64,000 nt of DNA from Methylomicrobium lacus LW14 (lineage in GTDB: Bacteria; Pseudomonadota; Gammaproteobacteria; Methylococcales; Methylomonadaceae): contig NZ_AZUN01000001.1 in NCBI RefSeq assembly GCF_000527095.1, positions 2,108,001-2,172,000 on the forward strand, in the 5' to 3' direction. The notes under the pieces were generated by a model. That model did not search any database, was not told the origin of the DNA, and was given only the letters and a program-made list of their open reading frames with translations. Below are positions 51,634 to 58,626 of this stretch, piece after piece; the first letter of the stretch is position 1; each line of letters opens with the position of its first letter. A program made the translations under genes and the position numbers.

Positions 51634-53519
51634 TACCGTGACCTCATGGTTTTACAATCATAAAGAAAAAAGAGTCTTTGCGTAGCTTGTTCCTTACGCA
51701 CGGCGACTGGCCGGGCATCGAGAATAGGCTTCGAGTACACGACAAAATCCAGAATCGGGTCTTGGCACACCGCCGCCAAATCATTGCGATCAACTGGCGA
51801 TTTTTTTCGTGCGAGTTCGGCATTCGGATTGGCGAGTAAAAAAAACCGGCTGTCTTCTTGGCTTAACGGCCAAACGTTTTTGGCACGGCGGAAACCCTCC
51901 AATGCGGTCTGTTTGTTAAAAATAATGCCCGCCGTTTGTATGCCGGAAAGGTAACTGGGTCTGTTTAAAAGCAGCCAAACATACATCGCGCCACTCCCTT
52001 CCCAATACACCGTACTATTTTTCGGAATGAATTGCCGAAATTCGGCAAATTCGTCAGCGCTTTCAATGGGACGCGGAAAGTCGCCGCTTCGCCGGTTGTC
52101 CCACCCGGCAACGATTGCCGCCAATGCCATAACGGAAACGAAGCAAGCCGCAATCGATAGCCATTGTGGCCGCGCAGATGCAAAAAAGCGCCGCCCCATT
52201 AGCCACATCGGTATCAAGACCGCACCGCTGCCGAAGTCAAAAAAGCCATGCACCCCAACCGCGCGGTTATCGTACACATCAAGCAGTTGATAATTGGCGA
52301 TTGCGTCCAGCGCAAACCAGATCAACGCTTGGATAAGCAGTAAATAGGCGCCCAGGCGAATGCTGCGCGGCAATGAAATTGGAATGGCGTTTTTTTGCTG
52401 CCAAATCCACGCGGGTATGGTCAAAGCCGCAACCAGGCCGCCGCCGTGGCCGCGCATCAGCCAAGCGCTGAGCAACACCAAGATAACAACCTTCGCGAAC
52501 TCGGATTTATGCCAATGCTCGCCGGCAAACCAAGCCAAGGCAAAACAGGCAAACCATTGCATGATCCAGAGCGCTCGCCACAGTTGAATTTGCAGCAGCA
52601 ACGCATTTTTGAAGACCGAGCCGCCGACAAATGCCAGCAGCGTCGAAAGCAAACTGACCACCAGCACGGCGAAAAATAGTCTTTTTAGTTTATCGGCAGA
52701 AGATAGCCAAACTAGCATCAGGGTGCTTTCACCAACGGCCCACAGCGCCCAATCCGCAATCTCCCAATTTTCCAACGCCAGCCAAGGGGAATCTCTGAGC
52801 ACAATTTCGCGCCACTCGCCATCCATGGTCAGCAGCAGCCTATCAAAAGGCGCTATATCCGCCCATGCCGCCAACGCCACAACCATCACGCCTGCCAAGG
52901 CTAAAATGCACAATTCCTTGCTGAGAGAATAGCGATAGAGCAGTACCGTCAACAAAGCGGAAAGCGCCATCAACGGATGCAGCAACAAAGCCAATAGGAT
53001 TAACGCCGCGCTGCTTGACCATTTTTCCCTGACCGCGCAAGCAATGCCGGCTAATGAGATGGCCTCGGCGTATACTCTGGATGTTAAAAATCCTTCGCCA
53101 AATACCAGTATGTTTTCCGAACCGTAATATCCGGGTAGCGTAGTCAATAGCAACAACGTAAGCCACAATACGAAACCGCTTGCCAGAGACGAGGCTAAAA
53201 AAAACGCCGCACCCAACCAAAGCAATTGCCCTGCCAGCGTCAAGAGATAAATACCCCGTTCCAACCCCAAAAACTCAAGCGCATCCGCGTAAATTAAACT
53301 GAAAATGGTAAATTGATCCTGGGAGCCATAACGAAAGAACAGGTCAAGCTTGAAGGTTTCCGGCTGCAAGCGGTACAGCGCTTGCGCTATATAGATTCTG
53401 GCATCGTGGTAAAGGCCGAGATAGGGATGCAGCAACAGCCAGAGGGCAATCAGCGCCAATATTCCCGCTGCCTGATTGAGTTGCCTGTGCTTGGCATGGA
53501 AGGTGTGAAATTGAAACAT
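51633..53519 (-). CDS. Large polytopic membrane protein, possible GT-C-type glycosyltransferase
   Basis: About 628 aa from ATG 53519 (others at 53534 and 53546). There are roughly 12 hydrophobic helices, with an early loop LGLYHDARIYIAQALYRLQP containing acidic residues where GT-C enzymes carry their catalytic Asp. A soluble C-terminal part (about 490-628) follows. No named family was recognised. Coupling to gtrA and position next to pilA suggest transfer of a lipid-linked sugar to a periplasmic acceptor, but a simple membrane protein of other function cannot be excluded. Confidence 0.6.
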   Translation of the reverse strand: MFQFHTFHAKHRQLNQAAGILALIALWLLLHPYLGLYHDARIYIAQALYRLQPETFKLDLFFRYGSQDQFTIFSLIYADALEFLGLERGIYLLTLAGQLLWLGAAFFLASSLASGFVLWLTLLLLTTLPGYYGSENILVFGEGFLTSRVYAEAISLAGIACAVREKWSSSAALILLALLLHPLMALSALLTVLLYRYSLSKELCILALAGVMVVALAAWADIAPFDRLLLTMDGEWREIVLRDSPWLALENWEIADWALWAVGESTLMLVWLSSADKLKRLFFAVLVVSLLSTLLAFVGGSVFKNALLLQIQLWRALWIMQWFACFALAWFAGEHWHKSEFAKVVILVLLSAWLMRGHGGGLVAALTIPAWIWQQKNAIPISLPRSIRLGAYLLLIQALIWFALDAIANYQLLDVYDNRAVGVHGFFDFGSGAVLIPMWLMGRRFFASARPQWLSIAACFVSVMALAAIVAGWDNRRSGDFPRPIESADEFAEFRQFIPKNSTVYWEGSGAMYVWLLLNRPSYLSGIQTAGIIFNKQTALEGFRRAKNVWPLSQEDSRFFLLANPNAELARKKSPVDRNDLAAVCQDPILDFVVYSKPILDARPVAVRKEQATQRLFFLYDCKTMRSR

Positions 53520-53548
53520 GATCGGTTCCACCATCGGAAAAAGCAAGT

Positions 53549-53882
53549 TTGGCCGGCCTTGATCTTCTGTTCATCGTTTCCACCATGCCATTGATCCAGG
53601 GAGATTTAACCAACGAGGAATGTCTAGGGGATCGGGGAAGGAGGGAATCAAACCTTAGCCTTACTCCGACTTTCGCCAGCAAAACAAGGCAACAACATAC
53701 GATTTGCGGGTTCCTAAAGCCCCGGCTTAGGAATCCTTGTTGTGAAGCTCTCGCTTCACGATGCGTATTGGAAGCGGGAGCCTCCAAAACTGCGTTCCCA
53801 AGCCAGCGCTTGGGAACGCAGTCATCATCCGTGAACCCTTGTGGGCGGGGCAGCCTGCCCCGTCCGGCGAGATGTGGCTTAA
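53549..53882. repeat. Repeat-rich gap downstream of pilA
   Basis: It contains the hairpin GCGTTCCCAAGC...GCTTGGGAACGC (about 53791-53820), related to the palindromes at 48121-48227. A partial copy of the composite repeat end (GGGGCAGCCTGCCCCGTCCG, about 53846-53869) follows. No gene was seen. These hairpins may end the pilA transcript, which would explain strong pilin expression with weak read-through into the membrane-protein operon. Confidence 0.65.
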
Positions 53883-54317
53883 TTAGGTACCACGGCAGTT
53901 TGCTGGCAAAAACTTTTTCGAGATAGTCGACGCGGTGCAGCTCCAAGCAAGCGGTTTGGAGGCATCCGAACCCTCGGTTGGTGTTAAGACAAAGTTACCG
54001 TTGGCAGGAGCAGGTATAGCAGAGGCAACGGTAATTACACCGGCAGCTACACCTAATGAAGTGACATATTGTGTAGCATTATTTGCACAACCAGCAGTAT
54101 TTATGTCTGCTGGCAAAGTGCCCTGGGATTGGTAATATTCAGCAACGCTGCTTTTGCAAGAATCTGCAGCGAGGATAATTTCAGAAACTTTAGCTCGAGT
54201 GACATAATCTTGATAAGCAGGTATCGCTACTGCCGCCAAAATACCAATGATCGCGACCACGATCATCAATTCGATCAAGGTAAAACCTTGTTGTTTTTGC
54301 ATTGTGATGTTTTTCAT
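53883..54317 (-). CDS. pilA: Type IV major pilin
   Basis: 144 aa from ATG 54317, preceded by GAGG at 7 bases. A short leader, MKNITMQKQQG, is cut before Phe: GFTLIELMIVVAIIGILAAV, with Glu5 of the mature protein present. A C-terminal disulfide pair (CTAST...ANCRG) and an internal pair (DSCKSS...AGCANN) are visible. It forms the pilus fibre after PilD processing. The mature protein is rich in Ala, Ser and Thr, compatible with O-glycosylation. It is followed by tfpZ and probable glycan genes. Confidence 0.93.
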   Translation of the reverse strand: MKNITMQKQQGFTLIELMIVVAIIGILAAVAIPAYQDYVTRAKVSEIILAADSCKSSVAEYYQSQGTLPADINTAGCANNATQYVTSLGVAAGVITVASAIPAPANGNFVLTPTEGSDASKPLAWSCTASTISKKFLPANCRGT

Positions 54318-54365
54318 TGTGAATTCCTCTTTGGGTGGGGTTGTTGTCAAAGGACAATCAGGTAT

Positions 54366-54382
54366 AAGCAGATTGCATGCCA
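54366..54382 (-). promoter_or_regulatory. Sigma-54 promoter for pilA
   Basis: On the minus strand TGGCATG, four bases, then CTGCT match the TGGCAYR-N4-TTGCW consensus with one mismatch and correct spacing, about 50 bases before the pilA start. Pilin genes in Pseudomonas and relatives are RpoN-dependent, usually via PilS/PilR, which are not in this window. Confidence 0.7.
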
Positions 54383-54681
54383 AAGCCTTTAGAATCTGTT
54401 TCCAACCCACCAGAAAAACAATATTATCTTTATAAACAATAGCTTGAAAATTATCGCTTTTTTTACGAATGCATTTTCTCGCAGCTGCCCAAATGAACAG
54501 AGAGGTCGCAAGCCGGGACAGTGACAAAAATTGGCGTCGATTTGTGACGTTTTTTGTCAATCGCCGATTTTTGGCTGTGCTATGCTTGCCTTCATTATGA
54601 CCGGCTTAGATGTCCTTCTGCGACCTGGAGGCTATAGGCTGCATTACTGAACAAGTTAACTCCATAACTCCGCTTTATTTT

Positions 54682-56190
54682 ATGCAAGAATCCCACGCTT
54701 TGCCTTTCGAACTTACCTCCGAGTCTGTCAGCGACTGGCTGCTTGCGCTCGACCGACTGTTTCTTACGGAACGCGTCAATTCACTCAATAGCGTACTCAA
54801 CCTATTGGTGAGCACGCCGATCGAGAAAAATACCCTTTTCGTGATATTGGATAGGCTTACCGAAAGCGTTTTGCTGCTGTCGAAGCTGCTGGAGCATCAT
54901 GCCGAAAAGATGGATTATGCGCCGGATAAGGCCGGGAAATGGATGACGGCGGCGATGCAACTGCCCAAAAAACTGGGGTTTGCTTTTGCAAAACTGACTA
55001 AGGATAGCGGTTTGCCCGATCCGCAAAAGATCGTTTGCGTCTACCGAGCCCTGCAAATTTTGAGCTTGGTGAACAAACGCAGCACCCTGTTCCATGAGGC
55101 TCAAGACTTAAGCGTCTGGAAAAAATTCGCCGAATTGTATCTATTGGCGGAAACCCGACACTGGTTGACGCTCGCGGTCGACGACCGTGTTTCAGGGTTG
55201 ATCGCTCAACCCACGATTGACGCGGCCGCCAAACATGCGCTGCTCTTTCACAGCTGCCATCCTTATCAATATGAGGCCTCCGACATTGCCGATATTTTTA
55301 CCGCTACCGCCGAATTGACCGCTTACGTCCAGCTCGATCCCGCATCCACCGATTTCTCCCTAAGCCGCTGGCGGCCTGACGCTCTCCTCCCTCCCGAATG
55401 CACCGTCCCGGAAAAGACTCAGCAACGCCTGTTGTCGCTCGACATCAGCGGCTTGATCGATTTTTTTGAAAACCATCCGGACCAGCAGGCAAAATTCGCG
55501 GCTTATCCGGGCCTTTTAAACCGATTGACCGCCTATTACGAAATCCGGCGTTCGGTCGATCCTTTACATGCCAAGAAAAGCGATCTGATCGTCGGCAGCG
55601 CCCAATCCGCAAAATTCTTGAATATTCTGATCAGCCGCTACCGGGTCATGGAACTTAGCGGCACCAACCAAAGCCAGAAGAAAGCATCCCATTTGGAACT
55701 GGTGCCGCTGGAAATTAAAAACACGATAGCGTCGCTGTCTTCGAAAATCCTGGCCGGCCTGAATGGCGTGAATAGTGTTGTGACCAGCCAATTGACGCTT
55801 TTTGCCACCCATGAACGCGCATTTTGTGTCGCCAAAATCGCCAATCAGAAATGTTCTCAGGATGAACCGACGATTATCGTGCAAGAGGGCCAGCCGCCTT
55901 GCTTTGCGGTGATCCGGCACATCCGGATTGACAGCCATACCCAGTTTAGAAATCTTTTATTGGAAAGAGTCGAAGGCGAGGTTTATCCGGTCGAAATTGG
56001 AAACAAGCCGGGCTTCATTGTCATGCGCCCCGAGAATGAACCCTCCGAGCTATTTTTGCCGCCCGATTGCCGGCATGGCAATACGACGGTATTGGCGATT
56101 TCCCGAGGGATTATCGCGGCTTCGCTGAAGGTCGAGAAGTTTCTTGAATTAAACGCGCATTTTGCGCGTTATCAGGTGAGTTTTTGTTGA
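54682..56190 (+). CDS. Unrecognised cytoplasmic protein, 502 aa
   Basis: From ATG 54682 (MQESHALPFELTSESV); the frame is open 72 bases further 5'. There is no signal peptide or membrane helix. The N-terminal 250 residues look helical (LTERVNSLNSVLNLLVSTPI). The C-terminal part (about 380-500) looks beta-rich (FAVIRHIRIDSHTQFRNLLL, then EVYPVEIGNKPGFIVMRPEN), in the place where a PilZ-like domain might lie, but PilZ RxxxR and DxSxxG motifs are not evident. Divergent from pilA across about 360 bp. No function is proposed. Confidence 0.7.
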   Translation: MQESHALPFELTSESVSDWLLALDRLFLTERVNSLNSVLNLLVSTPIEKNTLFVILDRLTESVLLLSKLLEHHAEKMDYAPDKAGKWMTAAMQLPKKLGFAFAKLTKDSGLPDPQKIVCVYRALQILSLVNKRSTLFHEAQDLSVWKKFAELYLLAETRHWLTLAVDDRVSGLIAQPTIDAAAKHALLFHSCHPYQYEASDIADIFTATAELTAYVQLDPASTDFSLSRWRPDALLPPECTVPEKTQQRLLSLDISGLIDFFENHPDQQAKFAAYPGLLNRLTAYYEIRRSVDPLHAKKSDLIVGSAQSAKFLNILISRYRVMELSGTNQSQKKASHLELVPLEIKNTIASLSSKILAGLNGVNSVVTSQLTLFATHERAFCVAKIANQKCSQDEPTIIVQEGQPPCFAVIRHIRIDSHTQFRNLLLERVEGEVYPVEIGNKPGFIVMRPENEPSELFLPPDCRHGNTTVLAISRGIIAASLKVEKFLELNAHFARYQVSFC

Positions 56191-56403
56191 GCCGGCCTGA
56201 AACTCGGCGCCGAACGAGATAGGCATCCCATCCTTAACGCGTGAAACCGGTTGCAAAATCTTCCCCGTTCTGGCATTATCATAGTCCTCGATCAGTTCAT
56301 GCTTGACAGCGCAGATCCATTCACACTGCAAATAATTATCAAGCGTGATCGAGTCCGTCGGCCGGCATTTTGTGCAGAACACAGGACGTAACTCCGCAAG
56401 CAT
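56149..56403 (-). CDS. Possible small protein of unknown function
   Basis: 84-aa frame starting MLAELRPVFCTKCRPTDSIT, with cysteines at about 10, 13 and 27 that could bind a metal. It overlaps the 3' end of the convergent gene by 42 bp, has no clear ribosome site and matches no family I know. It is the only reasonable content of the 56191-56595 gap and may be spurious. Confidence 0.28.
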   Translation of the reverse strand: MLAELRPVFCTKCRPTDSITLDNYLQCEWICAVKHELIEDYDNARTGKILQPVSRVKDGMPISFGAEFQAGSTKTHLITRKMRV

Positions 56404-56595
56404 TGCCGCACTTTACGTCCTAATCCGCTTCGGCCCAAATGCTTACAGCATAGCATTTCTGTTGGATCTTCCCGTCAATTGCCGTTAGCGTAAATTTTTT
56501 TCGATCCGTTAAAATTATTCAAATTGAAAAATACACTCCTTTTTCGCTAGACTTATAACCCCACCCAATTCTTGTAAAGGGTTAAGGAAATCGAA

Positions 56596-57072
56596 TTGAA
56601 AAATCAGGTTCCCATTTTAAAAATTACAAGAAACCATGCAGCTCTGGCTATCTTGCTGTGTTTTTGGGCAGACAGGGCGCTTCCTGACTCTTTGCCAAAT
56701 AAAATCAATCCTAACGGCATTTATGTCGTAGTCAACTCAGCCAATCCGCAGAGAAATATCAGCCAAACCGGTTTGAATGCTATATTTAATATGCGTTTAC
56801 GGCACTGGAACGACGAATCTCCGATTACGGTTTATGTCTTGCAGGATGAAGATCCTTTGCATAAAACGTTTTGCAAACAGAAGTTGCACGTATTTCCTCA
56901 TCAAATCCGCAAAGGCTGGAACAGACAGGTTTTCAGCGGCACAGGCCAGGCGCCGTTGGCGATCGAGACGAAAGAAGACATGATCAAACGCATCCGTGAA
57001 ACACCGGGCGCAATCGGCTATTTAAGCGGCAAGGATTTGACGGCAGACGTCAAAATATTGGACATCGAATAG
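56596..57072 (+). CDS. Small periplasmic phosphate-binding-like (PstS-fold fragment) protein
   Basis: 158 aa starting at TTG 56596, supported by AAGGA eight bases upstream. A leader helix (HAALAILLCFWADRALPDSL) is followed by a single lobe of the PBP-like fold (IYVVVNSANPQRNISQTGLN, VFSGTGQAPLAIETKEDM, TPGAIGYLSG). This short type is often encoded next to an outer-membrane porin and a GGDEF protein and is thought to sense or bind an anion, possibly phosphate. The porin gene starts 13 bp later. Confidence 0.78.
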   Translation: MKNQVPILKITRNHAALAILLCFWADRALPDSLPNKINPNGIYVVVNSANPQRNISQTGLNAIFNMRLRHWNDESPITVYVLQDEDPLHKTFCKQKLHVFPHQIRKGWNRQVFSGTGQAPLAIETKEDMIKRIRETPGAIGYLSGKDLTADVKILDIE

Positions 57073-57085
57073 AGAATCAGCCTGC

Positions 57086-58291
57086 ATGCGACATTTGCCA
57101 ACACACACCAAGCGTGACTTCTTGATCGGATGTTGTGTCTCCGCTTTCGCGTTCAGCGCTTCCAGCCCGGCGCAAGACTTGCGGCTCGACAAATGGCTGC
57201 CCGACTCGATGCAGGTGCACGGTTTTCTGTCACAAGGCTTCATTCATACCAGCGATAATAATTTTTTCGGCCATTCCGACGATTCGCTTTCGACCGACTT
57301 CAGGGAGTTGGGGCTCAACGGCTCCTGGAGCGTGCAGCCCGATTTACAGCTGGCGATGCAGGTGGTCTGGCGCGATGCGGGGCAAACCGATGAAGGCGGC
57401 TTACGCATCGATTACGGACTGGCCAGCTACAATTTGCTGTCCACCGAATCCTCGCTGCTGGCGATCCGGGCCGGCAGAGTGCCGACGCCGCTGGGCTTTT
57501 ACAATGATACCCGCGATGTCGCGTCGACCCGGCCGAGCATTTTTTTGCCGCAGTCGATTTATTTCGATGCCAATCGGAATCTGGCTTTATCGGCCGACGG
57601 AGGCTATCTGTATGGCGAGCATCGCACCGACATTGGCGACTTTTCCTTCAACTTCGGCCTGGTGATTCCGCGCACCGATGATCCGGACTTTAAGAGCGTG
57701 ATTTTGAATGGCAGCTCGGGCAGCGTGCAAGGCGATACCTCCTGGGTCGCCCGCGTTGAATATGAATCGCCGGGAGACCGTGTCCGCTTAGGCGTCACCT
57801 ACGCCGATTTTCTGAGCGACTTTCATTCATCTTCGCAAGCCTGGAATCAGGGTTCGTTTCATTTCAATCCGTTGATTTTATCGGCGCAATACAATGCGGA
57901 AAAGTGGTCGTTGACCGCGGAATATGCGCTGCGCCACACCCGGCTGGATTATCTCAATGTCAATGATGTCAGCTTTACCGGTCAGAGTTATTACATCCAG
58001 GGCGCTTACCATTTTACCGACAAGCTCGAAGGCCTCGTGCGCTACGATGAATTGGTCTGGGATCTTGACGATCAATACGGCTATCGCTGGCCGGCTCAAC
58101 TGGGCCCTCAATTTTCGCGCTATGCCCGGGACTGGACATTCGGCTTGCGCTATGAAATTCTGCCCTCGTTGATGCTAAGCGCCGAATACCATCACGTCAA
58201 CGGCACAGGCTGGTTAGCGCGACTGGAAAATCCGCAAGGCGAGTCCCGAAACTGGGATATGTACGCGTTCATGCTTTCGTATAATTTCTGA
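57086..58291 (+). CDS. Outer-membrane beta-barrel (porin-like) protein
   Basis: 401 aa. The signal peptide ends at about SSPAQ. The mature part starts MQVHGFLSQGFIHTSDNNFF, typical of porin-like sensors. It then runs as alternating amphipathic strands (LSADGGYLYGEHRTDIGDFS, VRLGVTYADFLSDFHSS) and ends in the aromatic FMLSYNF needed for outer-membrane insertion. It is co-transcribed with the small binding protein and lies next to a convergent GGDEF/EAL sensor. The substrate is unknown. Confidence 0.82.
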   Translation: MRHLPTHTKRDFLIGCCVSAFAFSASSPAQDLRLDKWLPDSMQVHGFLSQGFIHTSDNNFFGHSDDSLSTDFRELGLNGSWSVQPDLQLAMQVVWRDAGQTDEGGLRIDYGLASYNLLSTESSLLAIRAGRVPTPLGFYNDTRDVASTRPSIFLPQSIYFDANRNLALSADGGYLYGEHRTDIGDFSFNFGLVIPRTDDPDFKSVILNGSSGSVQGDTSWVARVEYESPGDRVRLGVTYADFLSDFHSSSQAWNQGSFHFNPLILSAQYNAEKWSLTAEYALRHTRLDYLNVNDVSFTGQSYYIQGAYHFTDKLEGLVRYDELVWDLDDQYGYRWPAQLGPQFSRYARDWTFGLRYEILPSLMLSAEYHHVNGTGWLARLENPQGESRNWDMYAFMLSYNF

Positions 58292-58370
58292 GCGCTCAGG
58301 ATGCACGTTTAGGCGATTTACGGAAATTTGTTTGCCCGAGTTGAGATTTTTGCCGTTGGCTGAGCGGAGC

Positions 58371-58611
58371 CTCGTCCGCAGGGTTTCCGCAAGCCTTAGG
58401 GTATCGGCAGCCCCAAAACGGTGGGGACGGGATTGCAAATCCCGTCCCGCTTGAGTTGATTCCGTTCATGGTTCGACAAGCTCACCACGAACGGAATCAT
58501 CAGTTTACCTTTGCCGGACGGGGCATGCTGCCCCGTCCGCAGGGTTTCCGCAGGCCTTAGGATATCGGTAGCCATAAAACGGTGGAGACGGGATTGCAAA
58601 TCCCGTCCCGC
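58371..58611 (-). repeat. Dispersed composite repeat, copies C and D
   Basis: Two copies in the same orientation (58371-58450 and 58513-58611), opposite to copies A and B. Both contain GGACGGGATTTGCAATCCC-type and CCTAAGG...GGAAACCCTGCGGAC blocks. Between them lies GTTCGACAAGCTCACCACGA, part of another common bacterial intergenic palindrome. It is located between the porin and GGDEF/EAL stop codons. Confidence 0.85.
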
Positions 58612-58626
58612 CTGGAGCCAAAGGAC

